A DNA stretch of 64,000 nucleotides, from the NCBI GenBank assembly GCA_017617035.1, contig JAFZWV010000021.1, positions 1 to 64,000 of the forward strand, written 5' to 3'. The notes under the pieces were generated by a model. That model had not been told where the DNA came from and made no database searches. It was given only the letters and a program-made list of their open reading frames with translations. How positions within the stretch are numbered: the first letter of the stretch is position 1; each line of letters starts with the position of its first letter. This stretch comes from Bacteroidales bacterium (GTDB lineage Bacteria > Bacteroidota > Bacteroidia > Bacteroidales > UBA932). This document shows positions 16,248 to 25,812 of the stretch, in pieces. The translations under genes were made by a program, and so were the position numbers.

Positions 16248-19231
16248 TATTCAGGTTTGTATTGAAGAATCATAAAACTCTTTTCGTCCATATTCATCGC
16301 ACGAGGATCGATCATCTCGCCAGAGATAACGTCGTACCAGACGCCGTCGCCCATCTGCGAGGTAATCTCTTTGTAGTCGGCCCAGGGAATCTCAACTCCC
16401 TCTGAGCCATTGTTGATATAGACAAACACTACGTCCGAGAAGTCGGGCAGGTAGCGGAAATAAGCATAGGTATTGTCTCTGCGAAGGAAATGGGTCAGCA
16501 GGCCCTTCTGCACTGCGGCAGAGCCCTTGCGCCAGTTAAACAGCGTCTTGAAATAGTCGTGCATGTCGGACATAGTCGCGTCCTGCTCCCACTCGAGCGG
16601 GAAGTCGATGCGCAGTCCGCCATGGCCCTGGCTGAGGTCCTTGCTGACCGCACCGAGCTCATCGGCATAGAGCACCTGGGGGATACCGCGGAGGGTGGCG
16701 ACAAGCGCGAAGGCGGCCTTGATCCTGTACTCGTCCTTGCCCACGCAGTCTGCGATTCGCTCCTGGTCATGGTTGCCGGGGAAGATGAGGATGTTGTCTG
16801 GGTCGGCATAGAACTGGGCGTTGGCGATGCAGTCATATACGCGCACCATGCCTTCGTCCCACCAGACCTTGCCGTTGTGGTTAAGGGCCTGAATGATGGC
16901 GGTCTGCAGCGGGAAGTCCATGATCGCGGGGAGGTTCGAGTCAAACCCGTCGCGGTTGAGGGCGCCCGACTGCCAGTAGGCCAGCTGAGGGACGTTGTTC
17001 GTCCATACCTCGCCCACTATATTAATATTGGGGTACTCGTTACGTACGGCGGCGCACCACTCGCTCATCGGGTACTTCTCGTTGTACGGGTAGGTGTCTA
17101 CGCGCAGTCCGTCGAGGTCGGCCCACTCAATCCACCAAATCGCCCACTGCTGGAAGTAGCGCAGCAGGAACGGGTTGTCGAGGTTCATGTCGACCATGGC
17201 CCTGTCAAACCAGCCGCCCTCCATATTCAGGCGGTCGATGGTAGCGGCGTACGGGTCGTTCTGGGTCGAGAAGCTGCAGTTCGAGTGGGTGTACTCCGGC
17301 CACTGATGGATCCAGTCCTGGAACGGCAGGTCCTCCATCCACCAGTGCTTGTCGCCGCAGTGGTTCGGTACTATGTCCATGATCATCTTGATGCCATGCT
17401 CATGGGCGTCCTGCACTAGCGCGCGGTAGTCTTCGTTCGAGCCGAAGCGGCTGTCGATCTTGTAGTAGTCGGTGCACGCGTAGCCATGGTAGCTCTGCAC
17501 GGGCTCGTTGTCCTCGAGCAGCGGCGTATTCCAAATCGCGGTCACACCCAGGTCCTGCATGTACGCGAGCTGACTGCGGATGCCGGCGATGTCTCCGCCG
17601 TGGCGGCCGAAGAACTCCTCGGGCGCTGCCTGTTCGGCGGTATCGGGCGTGCTGTCGTTGGCGGGGTCGCCGTTGACGAAGCGGTCGGGCATGATAAGGT
17701 ACATAAGGTCGGCGGTCGAGAAGCTCGTGCGGGCTGCCGATCCGCTGCGCCGGCCGAGAAGCTCGTAGGGCACTTTAAACTCCTCCTCTCCGTTCGAGAA
17801 GCATAGCTGGTAGGTGCCGGGCCTGGCGGCCTTGTCGATGTCCACGTCGATGAAGAGGTAGTTCGGACTCTCCACTTCGTGGGCCACGGTCGCGCGTACC
17901 CCCTTGCCGCCCTCAATCCACACGTCGAAGTCGCGGATACCCTCGCCCTGGACCATCAGCTGGAGGGGCATTTTCATGCCGGTCCACCAGCACAGAGGCT
18001 CGACATGCTTGATGCGGTCCGCGCCGGTCTTGAGCGACCATGTCCATGGCGCCTGAAGTTCTACGCTCACTGTCACCGCATCGCCGCCCTTGCTGCGCTT
18101 GAACACGATGCTCGTCGAATCGCTCGGGATAATCTCGAACGCAGCGTCGGAGTCAAGAGCTGGGTGGGCGTGCTTGAACTCAGCGAGGTACTTGTAGAAC
18201 TCGGTGTATTCGTTGGCCTCCCATGTGGGGGCAATATCCTTCTCGAAGAACGCGAAACGGCGGTCGTAACCTACTTCCTGGCCGGTGTAGATGAGCGGCT
18301 GGGTATGGGGCAGAGTCCAGCAAAGTATGCTCATGGCTTTCCAGGCCTCGCCCATGCGCTCGAACTCGGTTCCAGACCAGCTGTTTTCGTCGTGGTTGGA
18401 GGTGAAGGCCATGCGGTTGCCCGGGCATGAGACGTAGGTCTTGTTGATTTCTTCAAGAAGGTCGTTTTTGGCTTTCTTGCCCTGAGCCAGGTCGTTCATC
18501 AGATGAAGCAGCCTCCATGCGTACATAGAGTTGAATCCGGCCTCATACATCCAGTCTTCCTCGGCCTCTGCGAGCATGTAGATTGGCTTGCCTGCGAGAG
18601 CGCGGAGTTTCTCGATGCTGGGTTTCCAGAAGGTCGCGGGGACCTGGAAGGCTACATCGCAACGGAAACCGTCGATGCCGCGCTTGATCCAGAACTCCAT
18701 GGAGTTGTACATGGCCTCATGGACATCCGGGTTATCGTAGTTGAGTTTTGCAATATCGGTCCAGTCGTACTCGACCAGAGTATGGCCGAGCGAGTCACGG
18801 TAGTACCAGCTCTGGTCTTTCTCTGTCACCCACGGATGGTCAGGCGAAGTATGATTCGCAACCCAGTCGAGGATAACCTTCAAGCCAAGTTCATGGGCTT
18901 CGGCGAGGAACTCATCGAAGTCTTCCATGGTGCCGAACTCCGGATTGACGTCGCAATAGTCTCTGATGGCATAGTAAGAGCCGAGGCTGCCTTTCCTTTC
19001 GAGAACTCCGATAGGATAGATGGGCATCAGCCAAACTACATCCACACCCAGTTCCTTTAGGCGCGGAAGCTGCTCCCTGGCGGCATCGAAGGTGCCCTCC
19101 GGGGTAAACTGGCGGGTGTTGAGTTCGTACACTACGCCGTCGGAGACGAAATGGTCGTCGGGCGCGGGTTGCTTTTGGGCGCATCCTGCAGCCAGAGCGA
19201 TGGCTACGATCAGGAATAGATATCTTTTCAT
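16247..19231 (-). CDS. Lipoprotein with two GH13 domains (amylase plus neopullulanase-like)
   Basis: A 994-residue predicted lipoprotein (lipobox LAAGC) carrying two complete GH13 enzymes in one chain. The first barrel (about 30-390) has FRCDVAF (nucleophile Asp), MLAEAEEDW (acid/base Glu) and SNHDENSW. A beta-sandwich resembling the cyclomaltodextrinase N-domain (about 395-500) leads into a second barrel (about 510-900) with LRVDTYPYN, VGEVWTNN and PGNHDQERI, then a C-terminal beta domain. The second half resembles SusA neopullulanase of about 600 residues, so this looks like an amylase fused in front of SusA. I use the ATG at 19231, which overlaps the upstream stop (TAATG); a TTG at 19240 is less likely. 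Both active sites look intact. Confidence 0.9.
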   Translation of the reverse strand: MKRYLFLIVAIALAAGCAQKQPAPDDHFVSDGVVYELNTRQFTPEGTFDAAREQLPRLKELGVDVVWLMPIYPIGVLERKGSLGSYYAIRDYCDVNPEFGTMEDFDEFLAEAHELGLKVILDWVANHTSPDHPWVTEKDQSWYYRDSLGHTLVEYDWTDIAKLNYDNPDVHEAMYNSMEFWIKRGIDGFRCDVAFQVPATFWKPSIEKLRALAGKPIYMLAEAEEDWMYEAGFNSMYAWRLLHLMNDLAQGKKAKNDLLEEINKTYVSCPGNRMAFTSNHDENSWSGTEFERMGEAWKAMSILCWTLPHTQPLIYTGQEVGYDRRFAFFEKDIAPTWEANEYTEFYKYLAEFKHAHPALDSDAAFEIIPSDSTSIVFKRSKGGDAVTVSVELQAPWTWSLKTGADRIKHVEPLCWWTGMKMPLQLMVQGEGIRDFDVWIEGGKGVRATVAHEVESPNYLFIDVDIDKAARPGTYQLCFSNGEEEFKVPYELLGRRSGSAARTSFSTADLMYLIMPDRFVNGDPANDSTPDTAEQAAPEEFFGRHGGDIAGIRSQLAYMQDLGVTAIWNTPLLEDNEPVQSYHGYACTDYYKIDSRFGSNEDYRALVQDAHEHGIKMIMDIVPNHCGDKHWWMEDLPFQDWIHQWPEYTHSNCSFSTQNDPYAATIDRLNMEGGWFDRAMVDMNLDNPFLLRYFQQWAIWWIEWADLDGLRVDTYPYNEKYPMSEWCAAVRNEYPNINIVGEVWTNNVPQLAYWQSGALNRDGFDSNLPAIMDFPLQTAIIQALNHNGKVWWDEGMVRVYDCIANAQFYADPDNILIFPGNHDQERIADCVGKDEYRIKAAFALVATLRGIPQVLYADELGAVSKDLSQGHGGLRIDFPLEWEQDATMSDMHDYFKTLFNWRKGSAAVQKGLLTHFLRRDNTYAYFRYLPDFSDVVFVYINNGSEGVEIPWADYKEITSQMGDGVWYDVISGEMIDPRAMNMDEKSFMILQYKPE

Positions 19232-20625
19232 TATTTGCAAGTATTGATTATCGTTTGGGTTTTAACCTGAAAGAAATTGTTCGGTCCTTCGGTGAGCAGG
19301 CGGTAGTTGGGCATGTTGCCCCAACTCGCAGGCTCATCGCGGATTTCGCAATCCTCTCCGGTATCGTTGTTTATGTGGTCTTTAACTAAATCCTGCCAGT
19401 CCCTGATGCGCTGCATACTCGCAGTGTAGTAAAAAAGGGCTTTGTCGGGATCTACAAGCTCAAGCAGGGCGTCCCTGTAAATGTTGCGGAAATCCTCGAA
19501 GCGAAGAAGTCGGGCAATAAGAGGGTTGTTGTCATTGCCCCAATGGAAGGGATCCTGGGTGCCCGAGTCCATCATCTGGCTCGTCCCGAGCGTATTGTCG
19601 TAGTCGAACGGGATGAAATAGAACTTGTATTTGTACTTATCCGTCGAATTGAAATAGATGTAGTAGTTGTTCTGATTACACCAGTAGTCGTCCCACATTC
19701 CTACCGTGACGTTTACCGCATAGGTGCGCAGCAGTAGAGGGACGTCGCACACTTCCTGTATCCATGTATGGAAGCTTTCCTCTCCTTTGCCGGTCAACTT
19801 CAGGATGAAATCTTTAAGCTGTTCCTTCGCCGCGTTGAAATCATTGTCGTCAGACTTGAACTCATAAACGAATTCTTTGTCGCTTCCGTCGTCCTTTCCG
19901 AAGTAAGCGTCTGTTGAGGCCAGGTTCGCGCCGTAGCGGCATTTCCAAAGGTTGCCCTTGGTATCGCCAAACTGGTCTTTGCGGGCCTTGATGAAGCGAT
20001 TATCTATTGATTCGAGCAGTTCGTAAACTCCAAAGTATGTTTCCTTGGAATCACCATCTACCTTAAGCCATAAGCGGCAATAAGTGCTGCCAGGAGCCGT
20101 CCATACGCCGAATCTCCTGAAAAGGTCGTAGCAGTAAACCTCACGCGCATATACAGCATCGTCCTTGAACCACTTCAGATTGACTTTCCGCAGACCCTTT
20201 ACCTGATGGGATTCATCTTTTGAAAACTTGTCGAAGTGGAGACCGAAGTGGCAGTGGTGCCAGTCGGCATTTGTCTGGTGTTGTTGACCACCCCAACCCT
20301 CGGGGCGCCTCCGGGAGGTGTTACCCCTCAGCCTTAATCCAGCATCTTTGATCTCCAAATGATCCTTTTCATCTATATAAACTACATCGCAGGACACATA
20401 GGCCTTGGTCTTACCGTTTTCGTCGTACTTGGCGAGCAGGGTGTTCCACTGGTCCAAAGGCACGGTTATGTGGAATTCCGGTATTTCCGCATTTTCAAAA
20501 ACATCCTTCTTACCGTTGTCGTCCCTTGTGACGCTGTTCTCAGGCGAAGGGATGAATTCAAATCCTTCGCATGAACAGACCACTGGGACGAGCAGGGCCA
20601 GAAGTATGAACGCGCGGTACTTCAC
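19231..20625 (-). CDS. CotH kinase-family lipoprotein in the glucan operon
   Basis: A 464-residue predicted lipoprotein (VVCSC lipobox near residue 19). The CotH family contains atypical protein kinases that phosphorylate secreted proteins. Family-like features are LRLRGNTSR (about residue 97), a central segment VNLKWFKDD, and the metal-binding-like IPFDYDNTLG near residue 340. It sits between the SusG-like amylase (stop 2 nt upstream) and the double-GH13 gene (TAATG overlap), so it is tightly coupled to the starch genes. Modification of a surface glucan-binding protein is only a guess. A second CotH protein lies at 42973-44577. Confidence 0.87.
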   Translation of the reverse strand: MKYRAFILLALLVPVVCSCEGFEFIPSPENSVTRDDNGKKDVFENAEIPEFHITVPLDQWNTLLAKYDENGKTKAYVSCDVVYIDEKDHLEIKDAGLRLRGNTSRRRPEGWGGQQHQTNADWHHCHFGLHFDKFSKDESHQVKGLRKVNLKWFKDDAVYAREVYCYDLFRRFGVWTAPGSTYCRLWLKVDGDSKETYFGVYELLESIDNRFIKARKDQFGDTKGNLWKCRYGANLASTDAYFGKDDGSDKEFVYEFKSDDNDFNAAKEQLKDFILKLTGKGEESFHTWIQEVCDVPLLLRTYAVNVTVGMWDDYWCNQNNYYIYFNSTDKYKYKFYFIPFDYDNTLGTSQMMDSGTQDPFHWGNDNNPLIARLLRFEDFRNIYRDALLELVDPDKALFYYTASMQRIRDWQDLVKDHINNDTGEDCEIRDEPASWGNMPNYRLLTEGPNNFFQVKTQTIINTCK

Positions 20626-20627
20626 GT

Positions 20628-23048
20628 CTATTTGACAGAGAATACTACCGAACTGTAAGCGGGAAGTGTGACAGAAGTGCCGCCCACGGTGATGTGGCCG
20701 TTGGCGCTGGAGACGATCACATCGCCCGGGGTAACGGGAGCGGTAACCGTGGCCTCGGCGTCTCCAAGGTTGTGCATTACGAGCACCGTCTCTCCGCCGC
20801 CTACCATCTTCCAGACCGCAACGGCTTTATTGCCGGAGTTCACAGCCTCAATCTCTCCCTTCGCAAGTGCGGGATGGGTGTTGCGGGCATAAGCAAAGTG
20901 ACGGTAGAGCTGCAGCAGCGAGCGGTTGTCGGCTGCCTGCTCCTGGACCGACATGCCCTCGGTAAGGATCGAGGTGTCGAAACTGCACCAGCTCTTCGGG
21001 ACGCTGCCGTTCTTCTCCCAGTAGATAGGCTGGCGGACGTTCTGGTCTCCGCTGGTTTTAACGCCCCAGTAGCCGAGTTCCTCGCCCTGGTAAATGAAGG
21101 GCTTGCCCGGCGAGGTGAGCAGAATAGCACCGGCGAGGCGCTTCTTCTGGTCGTTGTTGCCGAGTTCGGAGGCTACGCGGGTTTCGTCGTGGTTCGAGAG
21201 CTTGATGGCATCCTCGAAACCGGTGGAATGCGTATGCTTGCGGGCCGCATAAGCATTCTTGTTCTTCGTCTGGATGCTGGCGATCGTGCTGCCGAGATCC
21301 GAGCCGTTGCCCTTGGAGATGCGGTCCTTGACTGTTCCGTAGTATGCGAAGTCGAACAGCGAAGGAAGGCCCTTGTAGTAAGGAGCCACGACATCGGCGC
21401 TCCAGTCGTAGGCCTCTCCGACCATATATAGGTCGCCCTTGCCGCCGCGCGCCTTGTAGGTAGCGTTGCAGTGATTGTACCACTCGCTGAGGAACTTCAC
21501 GTTCGCGTCGGTGTGGCACTGGTAAATCCACATCACGGCGTCGAGCCTGAGGCCGTTTACACCGAGGTTGATCCACTTGTCTGCCGAGGCTGCGAGGTCC
21601 TGGAAGGCCGCCGAGTTCTGGCAGCTGCTATAAGGGCCATAGTTGAGGTCCGGCATGGACTTGTCGAAGCTGGCGAAGTACGAGGTGACGTTTGAGGTGA
21701 AGATGATGTTGTTGGCGTTCTTGCCGCTGACCAGCGTCTTCGCCTTGCCGAAGGTGACAGGCTGGTCGCCTGCCTTTGCGCCCCACTTGTAGGCGTCGTC
21801 GGTGCCCCATTCCGTAGCGTGAGACTTGATAAGCACGCCCCAGTCGTTGGTGGGCTTGAGGACTATTTCGTAGGTGTTTGCAGCCGATGCTTTGTACATC
21901 CTGACGGCGGTCGTACCGGTATAGTAGACGAACCAGTTGACATCGCTGTCTGAGCTTGCAGACTGGACTGCCGCATCGGTCTCGGTGATGGTGAGTTTCG
22001 GGGCGGTCTTGCTGGTAGCGTCGAGGACGAACTTGAGGTTCTTGCTGCCGGAGTAGCCGGCGTTGCCCGACGAGACGCTGTGCCATGCGCCCATGTGGGG
22101 ATCGGTCTGGCCGGCAAAGTTGTCAACCTTCTTGGCGGCCACGTCTGCGGCATAATCATCGGAGATTACATAGTAGTCTCTGTAGGTTGCGTTGCCAGCG
22201 ATAGCCTTCTTGAACCATTCGTTCTGGTCGCCCGAGTGATTGAGGACGTAGTCGATATAGATGTCGATGTTCTTTTCAGCCGCTTTCTGGCAGAGCTCCT
22301 GAAGTTTCTGCTGGGCCTTGGCGGCTGTGGCGCCCTTTCCTCCGTAGACGGGATTGATCGAGTAGTAGTCCTTGATGTCGTAGGCGTGGTAGCTCTGGGA
22401 TGCGTTGACCGGCGAGAGCCAGAGAGCCGTAGCGCCGATAGCGTCCAGATAATCCAGATGATCGATTATGCCCTGGAAGTCGCCCCAGCCGTCGCCGTCG
22501 GAATCTGCGAACGAATAGACGTTGAGCTGGTAGGTGATGCCGGACTGTTTGTCTGAAGGGGTAAGGCTGGCGGAATACGCTCCGCCAAGGTCCGCTCCGG
22601 TAGTCTCCTTCCCGTCCGCGGCGTGGGTGAACTCCGAGCCTGCGGTCAGGAAATATGCAATCGAGTTGCCAGGCGCAAGATAGATATCATATTTTCCTGC
22701 GGCGATCTTGATGTTGTCGCCGCCCTGGGAAAGGTTTACTTTCTCCCCTGCTTTCACCGAGCCGGCGCCGAAGTTGACGTCCCAACTCTTGTTCTGGCGG
22801 AACTTGAACTGGTCAGTAGCTTTGATGTCGATGCTGAATGCGGCGTGCCAGGTGCCGTTGGTCTTCATCGCGATGTCTTTGTCCCAGCTGGCTCCGCCTA
22901 TGGTGCCGATAATCGTCCACTCGCTGTTTGCGGTGAAGTCGGACGGCTTGAGGGTTTTGTTTTCGGGACCTCCCTCGGGATCTTTCCCGCAGGAAACGGA
23001 TATGGCCGCTATGAGAAGCGCGGCGAGAAACATAATCGGTCGCTTCAT
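20628..23048 (-). CDS. susG: SusG-like surface alpha-amylase (GH13) with SusE-type N-domain
   Basis: An 806-residue lipoprotein (ISVSC lipobox) that should cut starch at the cell surface. After the anchor, residues about 38-140 form a SusE/F-type glucan-binding domain (SEWTIIGTIGGASWDKD, FKFRQNKSWDVNFG). The GH13 barrel follows, with catalytic motifs LRLDAVMW (nucleophile Asp), MVGEAYDWS (acid/base Glu) and SNHDETRVAS. A long insertion before the nucleophile (about 340-460) occupies the place of the CBM58 insertion of Bacteroides SusG. It lies 59 nt after the SusE/F-like gene. It is a shorter paralogue of the 1179-residue enzyme at 32335-35874. Confidence 0.92.
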   Translation of the reverse strand: MKRPIMFLAALLIAAISVSCGKDPEGGPENKTLKPSDFTANSEWTIIGTIGGASWDKDIAMKTNGTWHAAFSIDIKATDQFKFRQNKSWDVNFGAGSVKAGEKVNLSQGGDNIKIAAGKYDIYLAPGNSIAYFLTAGSEFTHAADGKETTGADLGGAYSASLTPSDKQSGITYQLNVYSFADSDGDGWGDFQGIIDHLDYLDAIGATALWLSPVNASQSYHAYDIKDYYSINPVYGGKGATAAKAQQKLQELCQKAAEKNIDIYIDYVLNHSGDQNEWFKKAIAGNATYRDYYVISDDYAADVAAKKVDNFAGQTDPHMGAWHSVSSGNAGYSGSKNLKFVLDATSKTAPKLTITETDAAVQSASSDSDVNWFVYYTGTTAVRMYKASAANTYEIVLKPTNDWGVLIKSHATEWGTDDAYKWGAKAGDQPVTFGKAKTLVSGKNANNIIFTSNVTSYFASFDKSMPDLNYGPYSSCQNSAAFQDLAASADKWINLGVNGLRLDAVMWIYQCHTDANVKFLSEWYNHCNATYKARGGKGDLYMVGEAYDWSADVVAPYYKGLPSLFDFAYYGTVKDRISKGNGSDLGSTIASIQTKNKNAYAARKHTHSTGFEDAIKLSNHDETRVASELGNNDQKKRLAGAILLTSPGKPFIYQGEELGYWGVKTSGDQNVRQPIYWEKNGSVPKSWCSFDTSILTEGMSVQEQAADNRSLLQLYRHFAYARNTHPALAKGEIEAVNSGNKAVAVWKMVGGGETVLVMHNLGDAEATVTAPVTPGDVIVSSANGHITVGGTSVTLPAYSSVVFSVK

Positions 23049-23107
23049 GGTCTTTAGTGTTTTAATTGGGAGACCGGAGTCCGGTCAGGGGCTCCGGTCC
23101 AGTAGTG

Positions 23108-24217
23108 TTAGTTGGCTTTTACAATCTTTGCCTTCGCTGTATCAGGATTGAGGTACAGGTGGTAAGTACCATCTTCTTCAACCTTGATATTCGGTCCATC
23201 CTGGGTCACGTCGAATTCCTCGCCGAGAGTAGCAAGGGTGCCACCGAAGTTGACTGCCCATGCGCCATCCTTGCGGAACTTGAATTCGTCTGATGCGGCG
23301 AGTTCGAGATCCCTGCAGACATGCCATGTGCCGTCGGTGGTCATCTCTTCGTCTGCATTCCAGCTGTTGCCGGTAGATGCGATCTTTCCAATGACGCTCC
23401 AGTCACTTTCTTCGGTGAAGGCTGCGAACGGGTCTTCCTTATGGACGACGATCTTGGCCTTTCCGGTATCCGGGTTGAGAAGCAGGTCATAGACACCATC
23501 CTCGGGAACCTTGATGTTCGGTCCGTCCTGGGTGACTTCGAACTCTTCGTCGAGAGCGGTGAAGTTACCGCCGAAGTTGACTGCCCAAGCGCCATCCTTA
23601 CGGAACTTGAATTCGTCGGAAGCCGAGAGTGTGAGGCCCTCGCAGACATGCCATGTTCCATCGGTGGTCATCGCTTCGTCTGCATTCCAGCTATTTCCAG
23701 TAGAAGCAATCGAGCCGATAACGCTCCAAGGGCTGTCCTCGGTGAAGGCTGCATATGCGCCTCCTGCAGGCTTCTTGAGTTTAAGATCGAAGTTGTATGA
23801 ATCCTTGGAATCGATATAACCATTGGTTACACCCTTCGAAGGATCCTGGATGGTAGCGCGAACAACGATAGAAAGGTTCACGACATCGCCGTAGTTGTAT
23901 CCACGGGGAAGAAGTGCGTTGGTGATGTTCGCCGCGGAGATGGAAAGAACGTGGTTAACAGTGTCGTTCTTTGCATTAAGGGTCTGGTTGACCTTTACGC
24001 TGTCGATCTCGACTATGGCAAGGGTATGATAGGTCAGCATCTTCTGGTTGAAGTTCGTCTTGAACTCACCGGGAGTATAAGCGACCTTGATGTTTCCGGT
24101 CACCTCTCCAAGGATAGGAGCGACGGCGTCGGAAGTCTTGAGGATAGCCTTGTCTTTGTCGCATGCGGCAAAGGCGATAAGACCCGCAAATAATATTGTC
24201 AAAAACTTTTTCATCAT
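23108..24217 (-). CDS. SusE/SusF-like outer-membrane glucan-binding lipoprotein
   Basis: A 369-residue lipoprotein (FAACD lipobox). The N-terminal SusE-like beta domain (about 25-150) is followed by two tandem glucan-binding domains of about 109 residues (about 155-262 and 265-369) that are nearly the same sequence. Both contain WSVIG, NSWNADE, MTTDGTWHVC and EFKFRKDGAWAVNFGG, with tryptophans that likely stack on glucose rings. The repeats are similar at DNA level too (period about 327 bp), suggesting a recent internal duplication. It follows susD by 12 nt and precedes the SusG-like amylase. It should hold alpha-glucan on the cell surface; binding is inferred from the family. Confidence 0.9.
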   Translation of the reverse strand: MMKKFLTILFAGLIAFAACDKDKAILKTSDAVAPILGEVTGNIKVAYTPGEFKTNFNQKMLTYHTLAIVEIDSVKVNQTLNAKNDTVNHVLSISAANITNALLPRGYNYGDVVNLSIVVRATIQDPSKGVTNGYIDSKDSYNFDLKLKKPAGGAYAAFTEDSPWSVIGSIASTGNSWNADEAMTTDGTWHVCEGLTLSASDEFKFRKDGAWAVNFGGNFTALDEEFEVTQDGPNIKVPEDGVYDLLLNPDTGKAKIVVHKEDPFAAFTEESDWSVIGKIASTGNSWNADEEMTTDGTWHVCRDLELAASDEFKFRKDGAWAVNFGGTLATLGEEFDVTQDGPNIKVEEDGTYHLYLNPDTAKAKIVKAN

Positions 24218-24229
24218 TCGGTCCTCCTA

Positions 24230-25798
24230 TTATTTGAGATAACCCTCATTCTGAGTGAGGTTGGGGTTAACCATAAGGTCGGAAGTAGGGATTGGATAGA
24301 GGTTCTTGTAGTCCTCGACAGCCTTTCCTTCCTTCACGCCGCCCTTCCACTGCCACTTATAAGCGTCGGTAGTGAACTGTCCGGCACGGATGAGGTCCTG
24401 ACGGCGCCAGAGCTCGAGGTAGAGCTCGCGTCCGCGCTCGTCGAGAAGGTTCTGTGCGTTGAGTGTGATGGAACCGAGGCCGGCACGTGCGCGGACCTGA
24501 TCCATGTAACCCTGGCCTTCAGCCATGGTGATTTTGGTCGAGCCGTTAAGTGCGCACTCGGCAGCCATAAGGAGAACGTCGGCATAACGGAACATAGGGA
24601 AGTCCGTATCGGGGAAACCGTCGGCCTTGCCGGCAGTGCCGTCAGACTTGATGTTCTTGTACTTCTGGATACCGTAACCGTTGTTCCACTCGCCGAAGTC
24701 ATCGACGCTCTTGATGTGTCCCGTGGTCCAGAAGATGGCGCGGTCGTCACCTGCGGTGAACTTGTCGTAGAACTCGGGAGTTGTACGGCAGCCGCCCCAA
24801 CCCGAGGAAATTCCGAGGTCGTCCATGTCCATGGTCTCACCTGCGAAAGCGAAGATGAGGTAAGTGGTTACGCCCCAGCTCTGGGTGTCTGCGCCGTCCT
24901 GCTCGATTGCGAAGATGATTTCATCCGTACGCTGGTCGTTGTCGGCGAGGAAGAGCTCCTGGTAAGGTGAATAAACTGCTCCTGCAGCTGTGGTGTGGAG
25001 GCTGTAGCCGTCGTCCATGATGTCTTTCAGGACGTCTGCGCACTTGTCCCACTGGGCTGTGCCGGTGTAAGTTTCAGCATTGAGGTAGAGCTTTGCGAGA
25101 ATCATCTTGGCAGCCGTCTTGTTGATGCGGCCGTATTCAGTAGCGGCGCGATCTGCGAGGGCGCTGTTGTCGATGATGTCGGTAAGTTCAGTCTCAAGCC
25201 AATTATAGAGATCTCCGCGGGTGATACGCCTGGGGGTCTCACCTACGAGGGAGGTCTCATCGGCGAAAGGAACGTTTCCGAAGTTGTCGATTGCGTGGTA
25301 GTAGCTCATGGCCCTGAGGGCGCGGGCTTCAGCAATCCATTCGTCTTTAAGAGGAAGGTTCACTGAGGTCGCTTTGGCCTCACGGATGAACTCGTTGCAC
25401 TGTGCAATCTGGAAGAACATACGGGAGTAGATGGAGTAGATAAGACCGGTATTTTGGTCCCACTGCATCTTGCAAACATCAGGAACTCCTTCGTCGTTCC
25501 ATCCGCAGACATAAATGTCGGTGGAAAGTTCGCAGATGTGGAAGAGTCCACGGACATACTGGCTCATACCGCCGTCCAGGCCGGAGATTGAAGGATCTCC
25601 ATTGGGACCGTAGTAGCCGGAGGTTGCGTAGCCGGTATAGATACCTGCGAGAAGCGCTGCGAAATCTTCCGGAGTAGTAAGGGCTTTGTCTGCAGTGTTC
25701 TTATTGGGGTCGATAGGGACCACGTTAAGATCGTTCACGCAAGAGGTGAACATTGCTGCGACAGCGAGGGAAGCGAATAAATATTTCAATGTTTTCAT
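24230..25798 (-). CDS. susD: SusD-like outer-membrane glycan-binding lipoprotein
   Basis: A 522-residue lipoprotein (MFTSCVND lipobox) of the SusD/RagB family. It forms the surface lid over the SusC transporter and presents oligosaccharides to it. The N-terminal helical (TPR-like) region and the C-terminal RagB/SusD domain are both present, ending in YPIPTSDLMVNPNLTQNEGY, typical of the family. It lies 14 nt downstream of susC and 12 nt upstream of the SusE/F-like gene. Substrate (alpha-glucan) is inferred from the amylases in the operon. Confidence 0.96.
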   Translation of the reverse strand: MKTLKYLFASLAVAAMFTSCVNDLNVVPIDPNKNTADKALTTPEDFAALLAGIYTGYATSGYYGPNGDPSISGLDGGMSQYVRGLFHICELSTDIYVCGWNDEGVPDVCKMQWDQNTGLIYSIYSRMFFQIAQCNEFIREAKATSVNLPLKDEWIAEARALRAMSYYHAIDNFGNVPFADETSLVGETPRRITRGDLYNWLETELTDIIDNSALADRAATEYGRINKTAAKMILAKLYLNAETYTGTAQWDKCADVLKDIMDDGYSLHTTAAGAVYSPYQELFLADNDQRTDEIIFAIEQDGADTQSWGVTTYLIFAFAGETMDMDDLGISSGWGGCRTTPEFYDKFTAGDDRAIFWTTGHIKSVDDFGEWNNGYGIQKYKNIKSDGTAGKADGFPDTDFPMFRYADVLLMAAECALNGSTKITMAEGQGYMDQVRARAGLGSITLNAQNLLDERGRELYLELWRRQDLIRAGQFTTDAYKWQWKGGVKEGKAVEDYKNLYPIPTSDLMVNPNLTQNEGYLK

Positions 25799-25812
25799 AA
25801 TCTCATCCCTTT

